Source: Limnephilus marmoratus (taxonomy: Eukaryota; Arthropoda; Insecta; Trichoptera; Limnephilidae). From it: a stretch of 64,000 nt of DNA. The notes beneath the pieces were generated by a model. The model searched no databases, was not told where the DNA came from, and saw only the letters and a program-made list of their open reading frames with translations. Shown here piece after piece: positions 39,219-50,325 of the stretch (within the stretch, counting starts at the first letter, position 1; each line of letters begins with the position of its first letter). Where the stretch lies: the NCBI GenBank assembly GCA_917880885.1, contig OU862934.1:34084734-34148733 (forward strand). Direction: 5' to 3'. The translations under genes were made by a program, and so were the position numbers.

Positions 39219-40650
39219 ATGCCTACACACACAGTTTCGTCAGGAGATTCCGATAGCGCCGGTCTGGCTTCTGGGAAGTCCCTGGAAGACCGAAAAAAGT
39301 GATTATAAACAAAATGGAAGCCCTGAAAAGGGAACTTAGCTAGTGTCAGAGGGGCAAATACAAGAAAATGAAGAAGCTCAGACACGCTAACGGTGACGCT
39401 GGCTCTGACATTCCTGAGTCCGACTCCCCTTCCGATGGTTCGGATATGGATACGGGTCCCGCTGACCCAGTGATTCCCGTTCCTGGTCCGAGTGGTGAAT
39501 CTATATCTATTATCCCGCATACCTCACCTAACGTGAGCAATAAAAAGAGACATAGGATCAGTGACTCCCCTAATGCGAATCAAATTAAAGTCATCCCTGC
39601 CATGGCCAAGTGCAATAAAATTCGCTCGATTGTCATGGACGGATCCAATAAGTTGAACAAAGCAGATAAAAGTTCCTTCAACGAGATTCTGGATGATCTA
39701 ATGTCGGATATCACTCATTTGATGGTGGAGCTTAACACATAGTCAACCAGGAGCACCACAATTGACGAGATGTTGAGTGCCCAAAGCTCCATTAGTAAAA
39801 AACTGGACACGATGATCAAGGCACGCCCGGCCGCTACGAGTGATTCTGTTCCTGTAGCGACTCGTTCATACGCAAATGCCACCGCCAACCTGCCGAATTC
39901 GAAAAAAATAGTGGTGAATGGGTATGAATGCCCAATCCTACCCAAACAGCTGACGATTTTGGTGTATCCCAATATACCGGAATGGAAAACCTCGGAGGAA
40001 ACACAGAAAAACCTAGAGAAAGTTATTAACCCCAGGACTGACGACTTTTAGGTGGTTCGCCTGCGCAAGATCAAAGGTGCTGGTATGGCCCTTCAGGCCA
40101 AGAACAAAAAAGGCCTAGACAATATTAAAAAGGCAGAGGCTAAACTAGCTGCGAGCGGCCTGAAGATCGTTAACCCGCTGGGTCGCCTCCCAAAAATCGT
40201 TATATACAACGTTCCCAAGGGGGAACCTACGGCTGAAATATACTCGAACAACTTGGAGGGCAAAACTACTTTGGCACTGGAGGACCACCTCCGCACAATG
40301 AGGAGAGTGTCTCTTTTCAGAAAGAGGGACACGCCCTCAATGAACATGGTCGTGACCTGCCACCCGGACGCCAGGAAAGTATTAATAGACAGCGGGATGT
40401 GCTTTCTTGGGTGGAACGCCTGCCGGACGCGAGACTATACAGGGGCCACTAGGTGCTCTAAGTGCCACCAGTATGGCCATATAAGCAAGGTTTGCTCCCA
40501 GGAGAAAGAGTCCTGCCGCCACTGCGCCACTGCGGGGCATAACTTCGAGGATTGCCCTAAGGCACTAACCGTTGTCTGTGCTACTTGACGGGTGACAGGA
40601 ACGAGCTGCTGTCGAGGCCATGTTCAAAATGACTGACTATGGCTCAAATT
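39219..40650 (+). pseudogene. R1-2 ORF1 remnant
   Basis: A start MPT at 39219 matches MPSD of R1-1, but a TGA follows after about 27 codons. Later pieces are open at 39368-39742 (stop TAG), 39770-40051 (stop TAG inside the NPRTDDFQ block) and 40052-40588. The zinc knuckles (CSKCHQYGHISKVC, CRHCATAGHNFEDC) are readable. The third cysteine motif is disrupted by a deletion near 40587. Confidence 0.85.
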
Positions 40651-42252
40651 AATCCCCTTTCCTTAGGTCAGATCAACCTGCAGAGATCCCGGATGGCCAC
40701 TTTGGAGGTGCTGCGGGTTGCGGGTCATGTCTGACCTAAACATAGACATTATGCTCATTCAGGAACAGTACACCTGGAAAGGTAAGACCCCAATTCATTT
40801 TCCGGGTGCGGTACTTGAAGCCTCTCACCGGGGGACGGGTGTCCTGGTCAATACCTCTTTGATTAGCCCCCTCCTTCTGGCTGGTCTATCTGATGAGTAC
40901 CAAACCTGTGTATGTATTAAACTTGGCGAAACTTGGAACTGAGATCAAGATCTATTTAATCCCAATTTACTTTAAATATGGGTATCCTGAGTCTGACGCG
41001 CGCACTCAACGCGCTTAAAGGTCGTAACATAGTTATAAGAGGTGACTTTAATACTCGCTCACCATTATGGTTCAACAATAGTGACTGTAGGATGGAACGA
41101 TCGGACGCCGTAGAGGACCTTATTGTTGCGCAAGGTCTTTGCATCATTAATGAACGGAGTTCTCTTTTCACGTTTACAAACATACATGATGAGAGCAACA
41201 TTGATTTAACTCTCTGCTCTTGATCTGTTGCGGTCAGGATATCAAAGTGGACGGTCCACAACTGCGAAATAAATTCGGATCATAGGTTAATCACTTATAC
41301 GGTTGGTGTCACGAAAACTGAAGCTCCAAGATCCTCCTAGTATTTCAACACCACTAGGGCGAATTGGGATAACTTTGGGGGTGCGCTACGGGATACATTA
41401 AGGGATTTTCAACACGTAGCGGCTACTGATCCGGATAATTTGGGGAATTTCTTTAATGGGGCTGTTGTATCAGCTGCCAACTCGTCTCTGGGCAGAACAA
41501 ACCCAAAGACGAGCATAAGGACGCCGTGGTGGTCACCTGAGCTGACTTGGCTAAAGGGGGCCTACAAGAGAGCATACAGGGCACTAGGTACGTCTAGGAG
41601 TGGCAACTGTACGGAGGAGGAGACGGTTGCACTTCGGGCGAACCTCAGACTTACCCGGGTGCTGCGGCATAATTGGGTCAAAGATGTGGGTAACGCCAAC
41701 CCGTGGGAAATCCACAGCGCAATAGAAAAATCCAGTAAAGGTTCTGAACGGTATTTGTCTAGCGTAATTGGGAATATTGATGGGAGGAACGCTGAGACGG
41801 TAGATGTGGCCTCTACCCTCGAAACACTTTTGGGCAAGTTAGTTCCTGTAGACTCAGTAATTGGGGAAAGTGACCACCATAAGCAGATTAGAAATCTCTC
41901 ACGGCTGCCACCTAGAGACCTCGCCCAAGAGGATAACTTCATTCCAGTCACTAGAGCAGAAATTAAGGTAATAATAAAGAGTTTGGGTCCTAAGAAGGCA
42001 CCGGGGCACGATAGGCTCAACGGCGTAATAGCGAAACAAGTCTGGGTCCACATTAAGGAGGAGCTCTTCCAAGTGATGGACACGTGTCTGAGAAGAGGAG
42101 TTTTCCCCTCTGTGTGGAAGCGTGGCATGCTCCGGATCATACCAAAGGGGAATGGTAAACCTCTGTCTGACGTCAAGGCATACCGGCCAATCACCCTGCT
42201 CCATGTCCTTGGAAAAATTCTGGAAAAACTTATTAAGCATCGACTGCATTGA
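40637..42252 (+). pseudogene. R1-2 ORF2 remnant
   Basis: ATG 40637 sits in the same overlap context as R1-1. Endonuclease motifs (QEQY, GDFNTRSPLW, NIDLTL) are spread over several frames with stops near 41221 and 41337. The final frame 41440-42252 covers the linker and RT start (KAPGHDRLNG, RPITLLHVLGKILEKL). RT motifs A-C are absent. Confidence 0.85.
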
Positions 42253-42254
42253 AG

Positions 42255-42335
42255 CGAGTCGGATTTAGGAGCGGTGTCGGGTAGGCTCGGTAAACGAAGC
42301 CTCCGATACGAGCATCTGCAACACGCTGTTAGAAT
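42255..42335 (+). mobile_element. Fragment of an R2-2-type 3' end
   Basis: GAGTCGGATTTAGGAGCGGT, then GGCTCGG..ACGAAGCCTCCGATACGAGC, parallels R2-2 12402-12465 (end of the ORF and start of the 3'UTR). It is fused directly to R1-2. Confidence 0.55.
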
Positions 42336-42611
42336 TAGAACCTGACGTCCGGCAGGTACCGTGGTGCGGCGACGTAGAAGCATTAAATTGCGCACCCTAT
42401 TTTAATTTCATTTTATTAATGTTTATTTGGCAGATTAATAAAATCGTGCACGAGTAGAATGTTTATTAACATAAAAGATGAGCCAGGAATGGGAAAAACA
42501 ACTTCCCTAACAATATTGTTAAGTAAAATCACAAAGGCTTCAAAACACCAAGAATTATCAGAAAACTTTAGGTAAAGAGTAAAGTTCGCGCCTGTCCCCT
42601 GGTTATAATAA

Positions 42612-42909
42612 TGTGACAACATAGTTATTTATATAGTCTGCGTCATCACAATGCGGTTATAAGAGTCGGAGGGAAGCGGCTGATGGTCAAATCGGATCGC
42701 AGTCTCTCGCCTCTCGCAGTTGTCCAGACCGCTCTACAAGACGCGACCACTAACCGAGCCCTATTTTATTAGAATCCTGCACAGCTTGAACTATTAAAGC
42801 ATATTATTAGATTGTGTGTTGTGTTCCAAATCAGTTCCCGTGTCCAGTACAGGGTCACATTCCGAACAACCACAGACCAGCAGATATAACCAGCAAGCGG
42901 TAAGTTACA
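42612..42909 (+). mobile_element. Possible small solo LTR
   Basis: A segment starting TGTGAC and ending GTTACA, with a TTTATATAG promoter-like site near 42630 and an ATTAAA near 42795, looks like an LTR of about 300 bp. Flanking bases do not give a clean target duplication, so this is tentative. Confidence 0.3.
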
Positions 42910-42993
42910 TAACAATGTAACTAAAGATGAAGAAGGGACGAGGTCCAGCACTCCCCCATGTGGGTATAGGGAAATAAAAAAAAATAATATTTT

Positions 42994-43060
42994 GGAGTTC
43001 AGTTCATCCAGTGGTGAGACCGGATAATGACACCTCAGTGTCTTGAACTAAGAGCTGTAC
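42994..43060 (+). ncRNA. Decayed R2 ribozyme relic
   Basis: GTGGTGAGACCGGATAATGACACCTCAGTGTCTTGAACTAAGAG follows R2-1 2919-2963 closely, with P4 still pairable, but the P1 and P2 5' strands are lost, so it should not cleave. Confidence 0.65.
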
Positions 43061-43341
43061 TAATAATCCCGTTTGGTTTAAGCCGGGAGTTCCAAATAGC
43101 AGACCGAGTGTGATCAATATTATGCCTAACTTTTTTATCGTTAACGTGAAATGTGCGCAAACACATTTTATTTTTTTCTTTCTTAATAACATAAATTAAT
43201 TAAAAATTAGTTTAAACTTTTGGCAAAATGACTTCTAATTTTTAAATCATATCCTTTGCATATAACTTTAACTTAAATTCAGTTGAGGACTTTTTGAGTT
43301 TTGTCTCATTTTCTTATTTTATTTGTTATTGATGACACACT

Positions 43342-43449
43342 CACTCTCATATGACGAGAGTATAATCGTGTCATTCTTGAATAACTTGATCAAGGGACCC
43401 TCAAGGTCCCAGACGGTGTTTCGGCTCCGTTATGGCCAACAGCCAAGCC
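43342..43449 (+). other. R2 leader relic (structured element)
   Basis: ACTCTCATATGACGAGAGTAT, then ATAACTTGATCAAGGGACCC, then GGCCAACAGCCAAGCCC, matching R2-3 19937-20037 and its duplicate. It stops before any coding sequence and joins a NACHT fragment. Confidence 0.7.
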
Positions 43450-46026
43450 CTAGTAGAATGTTTATTAACATAAAAGATGAGCCATTAATGAGAAAAACAA
43501 CTTCCATAACAATATTGTCAAGTAAAATCACAAAGGCTTCAAAACACCAAGAATTTTCAGAAAAACAACTAACTCCTCAAAGCGTGGCACTTCTTCCCAC
43601 TAAGACTGCATTAAGGCTGAAGGAAAACTGAGTTAAATTATATTTAACTCAGTTGTACTTTTCTTTGTTATAAAATAAATATTGTAATTTCACTCACACT
43701 TTATCCGGTTCTTAAAGAGATCATAACAGACGAGCCATAACAGACTTAAAGAGATCATAACAGACAAGCCAGGGATGGGGAAAACGGCTTCGCCGGCAAG
43801 ATTGTCGAGACTCAATTGAGATGAATCACATTGGGTTGTATTCACCAAAATCATAAAGTCAGCTAAGAAAAAGAGAAAGCAACTTAGCAATAATAACAGA
43901 CGAGCCCGGGATGGGTAAAACGACTTCGCCGGCAAGATTGTCGAGACTCAATTGAGATAAATCACATTGGGTTGTATTCACCGTTAAACAATTTCAAAAT
44001 CATAAAAGTCAGCTAAGAAAAAGAGAAAGCAAATTAGCAATAATAACAGACGAGCCCGGGATGGGGAAAACGACTTCGCTAGCAAATTTGTCAAGACTCG
44101 CCGAAACAACATTTCAAAAGCATAAAGCCCAACTATCAGATGAGCTAACTAACTCTGTTGCACTGAGGTTGACGGCAAATTGCCTCACAGGGTATTACAA
44201 CATTTTAATATTTAGAATATAAGATGCATTTCAAGCAACTCATTCTGATGTTAGATGGATTTGACGAGGTAGACGATTACGTCAAAGAGAAGAGAGTACA
44301 AGGAAAAGATTGTCCTATACACAAATATCCAAATGACATTCTTGTCTCTCCCTCGAATGCTCCCGACCTGAAGTAATACAGAACGCACTACGCACCCGGA
44401 CGTGTTAACACCAATAACACTATCATTTGGTATGGACCCGGTCACTGCCTGCAGACTGCAGACTGCATGACTCCAGCAATCAGAGCACCTGGAAGAGGGA
44501 CCAAAACACCCCATAAGTTGCTTATCTTCAATCTTGAGTTGAATTGGACTCTTTTGTTGTCGGATTCTCCATTTGAAATTATATTTAACTCACTTGAACT
44601 TTTCTTTGTTTTAAAATAAATATTGTAATTTCGCTGATACTTTATCCGGTTTATAAAGAGAACTAACAAATGTTAACTTGTTATCATAACAGACGAGCCC
44701 GGGATGGGGAAAACGACTTTGCCGGCTAGATTGGCCACTTCAAACCACTTCTACTAGCAAATTTATCAAGACTCGCTGAAACAACATTTCATAAGCATAA
44801 AACCCTTTTCTTGGTACTTCTTTCTTTCTAGTGAGTGTTACACTGAGGCTGACGGCAAATTGCCTCACAGGGTGTTACAACATTTTAATATTTAAAATAT
44901 AAGATGCTTTCAAGCAACTCATTCTGATGTTTGATGGCTTTGACGAGATAGACGATTACGTCAAAGAGACGAGGGTGCAAGGAAAAGTTTGTCCCAAACA
45001 AAATATCCAAATGACATTCCTGTCTCTCCCTCGAGCTGGGAAGTCTCGGAAAGGAAGAGAAGGGATGACTTAAAGTGTATGCAAAAAATTGCTCCGAGAC
45101 AAGAATCGCTTCCCGGAGGATACCCTGTTACGATGCACGATTAGACCCCTGCAAATTACTCACCTACGCCCCTGCAAATTACTCACCCACGCCACTGCGC
45201 AGACTACAGTTTCGCTCCCTCGCCGCAAGTGCGCCGCGCGCTAACAGCGGCGGAACGCGAGCAACGGCCGGCAGAAGCCGCCATTCTGTCTCATCATTTG
45301 ACCCCCCCTGTCCTCCGACGGCTCGAACTGACAACCAACCACCGATGAATCCGCAGGAGCACAAATGCTTATACTGTCCGCGAACATTTACGACGGCCAG
45401 CGGGTTGGGTGTCCATATGAATAGGACCCACCCAGTTGAGCACAACGCAAAGATAAACGTCCAACGGACAAGGAAGCGCATTACCGAAGAGGAACTAGGG
45501 ATATGGGCGAGCCTCGAAGCCAGGCTCATCAGTGAGGAGTTTAAAGGCTTCATCAATCTGGAAATGGTAAAACAGCGTAGGGACCTGGGCAGAACGTCCG
45601 AATCAATTAAGTCACTAAGAAAGAGAGCAGATTACGGAGCGAAGCTCGCAGCCATTCTCGAGCAAATGGCTGAGCCCCACCCACCCACCGAAGGCGCCGA
45701 GGCCCCAGAAGCGACCGAGGTCGTAGAAGAGATCGAAGATGCTCCGGCAACGGAAATCTCCGAAACGGCCACGGTCGCAGAAGAGGCAGAGGTCGCTGCG
45801 ACCAGATCAAGCCCGCAAACCCCAATATCTCCTCCGGCGGCGACCCCAACAATTGAGGCGCCGATAATGCCCACTCCCGCCTCAGTCAGAGGCTTTGAGT
45901 ACCGGGAGCTCGAGGAGTGGGCGCGGGCAGAAGCTCGTTATATCCAGACAGGCGGACCCATGAGGGCCATAAATAAGATACTTGTCGATAAACTTCCCTG
46001 GCTTGCACGCACCACGATAGATGTGA

Positions 46027-46629
46027 GACGGTTCACAGCGAGATCACGATGGGCAAGGGTTTGGAAAACTGCTTGAAGATTTCTACAGTGTTAAGTCCAT
46101 TGCAACCGGATTAACAAAGGCCACGAGGATCCTATTAAGAAATGGTTCAATATACTATCAAACCAGAGACGGATCCGCCCACAGATCCTACAAACTAACA
46201 AAGGGGAAAGGACGTCCAATAAACGACCAGGATGTAGATTATTTCAACGAACCTTGCCTCTTTGACTCGGGCCCAGTATCATGGGCAAACGCTCAGTTCG
46301 AGTTCAACAAAACAGTGATAAAGACCCCGTCATTGCCTCTCCGATACAAATATAAATTAGCTCACCATCTTGAAAAACAAGTTTTCTTCATCACTTCTCG
46401 TTGTGACCAGCCCGTATTTTCCGGACCTTTGTATTGCGCGGACGTGTCAAATTCCGTGACAGAGGTTTTGGCCACACTGGGATACAATTTTAACATTAAA
46501 GATATCGCAATCGACCAATATAATGGAGCCATATTGTTACCATTAAAGTGTAATGACATATTGTTATGTGTATGTGTTATAAGATTAAAGGGAGATGTAA
46601 TAATGAGCCTTTGTCGGGCTCGGGTGTAA
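46027..46629 (+). other. Unidentified 200-codon open frame inside R2-7
   Basis: Open from the codon after a TGA at 46024 to a TAA at 46627, without an ATG near its start. The first eight or so bases are R2; the rest is foreign. Visible stretches include FGKLLEDFYSVKSIATGLTK, IYYQTRDGSAHRS, a DYFNEPCLFDSGP motif and FFITSRCDQPVFSGPLYC. Codon use is balanced and it has the look of real protein, with several Cys. I do not recognise the family. It could be a captured host exon or an old viral or transposon fragment. The surrounding 46630-47788 shows nothing comparable. Confidence 0.4.
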
Positions 46630-47239
46630 TCTGCAAGTCAACTTTGATTTCCTCACAGGAAACCTTGGACGCCAAACCCAGTCTAATGTCTGGGTATGTC
46701 AACAAGCGGAGAACACGATACTCAATTCTCAGAGTGTGGGCCATTAGTTTTCATAGCATTCCTGAAAAGGCTGCACAAGGAATCTACATAATAAAACAAA
46801 GAGTAGAGTATAGAATCGGTTCACTGTATTGATTTCTATGCTTTCAAACAATAACAATGAAAATGACAATCCATTTTAGGTTACAGAAGGTAAGGATTTC
46901 AGGTCCTATGCATAACTGTGTGGTATTGGAAAAACAATAAATACGAGATTAATCATTTATAAGGTGCCCACAATATAATTACGCATAGTATCCCTTTACG
47001 AATTCCCGCCGGTAATAGTGCCAGTGAATTGAAATAATGAGATTTGTTGTTATTTCCAATCACCGTCACTGCAATCATAGGTTATGACCGCGACCAAGTT
47101 TAATAAATACAAACGAAATTAAGACTTCCACTGAACAGATGAATAATAATTTTGGGCTTTATACATTACAGGGCGAAGAAAACATTTTCAGGAATGCTAT
47201 AAATCGGGACCAGACAGCGTATGGAGCGCCATATAAATG

Positions 47240-47395
47240 AATATTTTTTAGTTTATTTAAATCAATATGTAAGTAGCCCATTAAAAAAAAATTTTGTCCA
47301 TTTAAATTAATATGTAAGTAGCTCAAAAAAAAAAAATTTTTTTTTTTCATTTAAATTTCTATGTAAGTAGCCCATTTAAATGAAAATTTAAAACG
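47240..47395 (+). repeat. Three imperfect 52-bp AT-rich repeats
   Basis: TTTAAAT..ATATGTAAGTAG followed by an A/T run, about every 52 bp, inside the 1.75-kb insertion. Confidence 0.6.
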
Positions 47396-48212
47396 TCAAT
47401 CAGACATTAGTAAATAAACAATTTACAAGTATAATTTATAGTAGGTTTTGACAGAGCTTTATACAAATTTTCCACTCGAAGCAAAAACGAATTACCCGCA
47501 TTGTCATTAAAATCTCAGTAAATATCTTAAATATTTGAATAATCTTTAATAATTATCCTCCATTCCTATTTAAACACATAATAAATTGATTTGTCTTCGC
47601 TATTAGGTATTCTGACATGTAAACACAACAGTGTTTTGACGTATGCCGAAGTCATAGGTAAAATGTAACGAGAAACCGTCATAGACAATCCGAGGTATTC
47701 TTAGAACAGCTAGCATTGATTGGTTCCGGACAGAAAAAAATTATAGAGCTCTACTTAGCACATTGTCCATAGTCTATGACCGATTTCTATCAGCCCTATT
47801 TACCATAGGGCTAGGGAACGGTTTTTAGAAGAAGGCAGGCGTCCTAGGGGACACCGCATGTTGACGCCACCGTTACCAGATAGACGGAATGACGTGGCAC
47901 AGTACCTGGACGCGCTTCGGGCCGACTTGGCGGCCCTTCAAGGATTTAGGAGTGATTTGCTTCTGGCCTTGATAGACAGAGTACTTGAGGGGGGTGAATT
48001 AGAACCAGGGTTTTCGGAGTGGTTCCTAGAAGTATTCCCCCCCCCAGCACAGAGGCCCGCTAACCGGCCCGAGGTGCATAATGTGCCACAACGCAGCACT
48101 AAGAGGGAGAGGAAGTTGGAGCGAAGGCGGCAATACCTTCGGGCCCAGTACCGATGGAATAAGGATCCCGGATCCATCGCCAGAGAGATACTCGAGGGCA
48201 GGTCGAGGCTCT

Positions 48213-48801
48213 GCTGACCATTCTGAGCTAGTCTGTCGGCAGAAGGTAGGCACCTCAGGTAGGTGTACTTAGCAACCCTTCAGCTAAGAATGCTAGCCAA
48301 AATGTTCAGACCGCAAGCCAGACATTAGAACTTGTTATTCTGTCACCCAAGCCTTACAAAAGGCTTATTCATTACTGACAAAACATTACTAATCGCAAAT
48401 CACGGTGAACTCGGGTTTAGAACATTATTTTCCTAAAGTGTCTAAATGAGATGAACAGAACAGAATGATGAGACGACAGAATTTCAATTTAACCATCGAA
48501 CCTACACTACTTTTGTGCAAAAAAAGTCAGAAGCAAGCTGTAGGTGCAAGCAATAGGTGCGGGATAGATAGACGGATTACAGGCACCCACTGTTATCGAG
48601 GTAAAAAACCTTCAATTTATTGTAAAAAAAACTCAAAACAGCATAAATCATATCAAAATCTCAAGCCATTCTGCAATCTGCAGTAATCTGACTAATCTTT
48701 GGATTTTTAGTGTGAAATAACAATTAAATAGTTCAATCATGAATCGTCAATTAGTTTTTTTAGTGTTATTAGTTAATATCATCATAAAATAATATATAAT
48801 A
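48213..48801. other. Spacer without recognised genes
   Basis: Moderately AT-rich. Short chance frames only. Confidence 0.5.
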
Positions 48802-49627
48802 GTTAAAATGCTTAAAAAGGTCAATCTGTTAACAAAGGCAATTTGGAGATTTCCATAGATTTGTGCTGCACATATTAGTGGACTGTGGTTGGAAGATAGC
48901 GTCATATTTAAGAATTAAAGTTAAAATGCTTAAAAAGGTCAATCTGTCAACAAAGGCAATTTGGAGATTTCCATAGATTTGTGCTGCACATATTAGTGGA
49001 CTGTGGTTGGAAGATAGCGTCATATTTAAGAATTAAAGTTAAAATGCTTAAAAAGGTCAATCTGTCAACAAAGGCAATTTGAAGATTTCCATAGATTTGT
49101 GCTGCACATATTAGTGGACTGTGGTTGGAAGATAGCGTCATATTTAAGAATTAAAGTTAAAATGCTTAAAAAGGTCAATCTGTCAACAAAGGCAATTTGG
49201 AGATTTCCATAGATTTGTGCTGCACATATTAGTGGACTGTGGTTGGAAGATAGCGTCATATTTAAGAATTAAAGTTAAAATGCTTAAAAAGGTCAATCTG
49301 TCAACAAAGGCAATTTGGAGATTTCCATAGATTTGTGCTGCACATATTAGTGGACTGTGGTTGGAAGATAGCGTCATATTTAAGAATTAAAGTTAAAATG
49401 CTTAAAAAGGTCAATCTGTCAACAAAGGCAATTTGGAGATTTCCATAGATTTGTGCTGCACATATTAGTGGACTGTGGTTGGAAGATAGCGTCATATTTA
49501 AGAATTAAAGTTAAAATGCTTAAAAAGGTCAATCTGTCAACAAAGGCAATTTGGAGATTTCCATAGATTTGTGCTGCACATATTAGTGGACTGTGGTTGG
49601 AAGATAGCGTCATATTTAAGAATTAAA
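48802..49627 (+). repeat. Satellite: seven tandem copies of a 118-bp unit
   Basis: Units begin GTTAAAATGCTTAAAAAGG at 48802, 48920, 49038, 49156, 49274, 49392 and 49510. They are almost identical (one or two substitutions, for example CTGTTAAC in the first and TTTGAAG in the third). AT-rich, no convincing coding meaning. The near identity implies recent expansion or homogenisation. Confidence 0.95.
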
Positions 49628-49759
49628 AAAAAAGAAAACACATTGCGGTAAGATAAAAAAATGAACATATTTACCACTTTCATCCTCTGCTGTCTGCTGT
49701 CTGACCCCAATGGCAGGTGACGCACAGGAAACCTACATCTCCTTCGTAATTGATTCCCC

Positions 49760-50270
49760 GATGTCAGATTTCACTTCACTCGCCCTGGATTTAAACAGCG
49801 TTAAGTCTCGCAGTTCTACAATTGAGTAAATGATGATTGCTCAAGCAGATATTTCTAATAAGGTGGGCAAAATTATTGCCAATCAGACTTCCAAATCAGG
49901 TGTTATTGACTCTGAAGTGATGGTAAAACCTACGTCATCTTATGCTGGAATAGTTGCAGGGGAAAGATCTGCTAAATCGGTCTACAAGCGTAAAGAGACC
50001 GATTGTTCCATTACAACAGACTGTACTTCTTTATCCCAGCCTTTATTACCTTGGGAATGTAAGACTTCCCAAGAAACAAGAAAGAATATTACTATTGTTT
50101 TGAACCCTGCAACGGACGGCTTTCAGATTGTTCGCACTAGAAAAGATAAAGGTGCGGGTATTCTCCTGCAGACTTCCGATTCGTCCGGTCTAACTAGTTG
50201 CATTAAGATTGTACATCGGCTGACCCTGAACTTTTTAAAGAAATCACGAAATAATAAATGTGGTGGATGG
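49760..50270 (+). pseudogene. Divergent R1-like ORF1 fragment
   Basis: Reads DFTSLALDLNSVKSRSSTIE, a stop, then a frame of 151 codons with TSQETRKNITIVLNPATDGF followed by QIVRTRKDKGAG. This parallels R1-1 DITHLMLEINTLSTRSATIE and the NPRTDDFQIVRVRKIKGAG block. It is a more distant R1-clade member than R1-2 or R1-3, without zinc knuckles. Imperfect 45-bp direct repeats flank it (about 49700-49744 and 50280-50325). Confidence 0.7.
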
Positions 50271-50325
50271 ATTTTTGCCGTCTGAACACAGTGGCAGTAA
50301 ACGCACAGGAAACCAATATCTACTT

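Larger units (their letters stand above)
39100..42252 (+). mobile_element. R1-2, degenerate R1 copy
   Basis: It starts in 5'UTR-like sequence (TTCCCATTTTTGGGG) and includes ORF1 and the first half of ORF2. It breaks off at 42252 in RT (ILEKL), fused to R2-type 3'UTR sequence. It is not at a 28S site. R1-2 resembles R1-3 in parts, sharing ACACCTGGAAAGGTAAGACC and the following coding block. Confidence 0.88.
42456..45040 (+). pseudogene. Repeated fragments of a NACHT-type P-loop NTPase gene
   Basis: Short pieces encode KDEPGMGKTTSLTILLSKIT (about 42472-42531, intact Walker A), a mutated copy at 43468 (DEPLMRKTT), and TDEPGMGKT pieces near 43771, 43899, 44048 and 44697. Walker-B-like LILMLDGFDEVDDYVKE is at 44237-44287 and LMFDGFDEIDDYVKE at 44919-44966. 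This spacing and these motifs are typical of NACHT domains, which occur in large arthropod gene families with suspected immune roles. None of the pieces joins into a usable frame. A unit of about 0.65-0.95 kb was duplicated, since 43635-43735 matches 44577-44700 and 44164-44365 matches 44840-45040. Function of the parent gene is not known from here. Confidence 0.6.
45301..48212 (+). pseudogene. R2-7, N-terminal half of an R2-1-type protein, interrupted
   Basis: Sequence matches R2-1 from the Pro-rich N-terminus through the C2H2 finger (CLYC...H....H, 45366-45431) and both Myb-like segments to about 46034. It resumes at 47789 and continues to 48212, just before the RT. The second part has nine Cs at 48036-48044, keeping the frame that R2-1 loses. 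It is cut by an insertion of about 1.75 kb (46035-47788) and ends in unrelated sequence. There are no RT or endonuclease parts. Confidence 0.88.

Noticed and set aside
48802..49627. CRISPR-like regular array
   Set aside because: Units are contiguous with no unique spacers, and the genome is animal.
48829..49725. Seven similar 64-codon minus-strand frames
   Set aside because: They are products of the 118-bp satellite running through a non-stop frame; no start context or domain.
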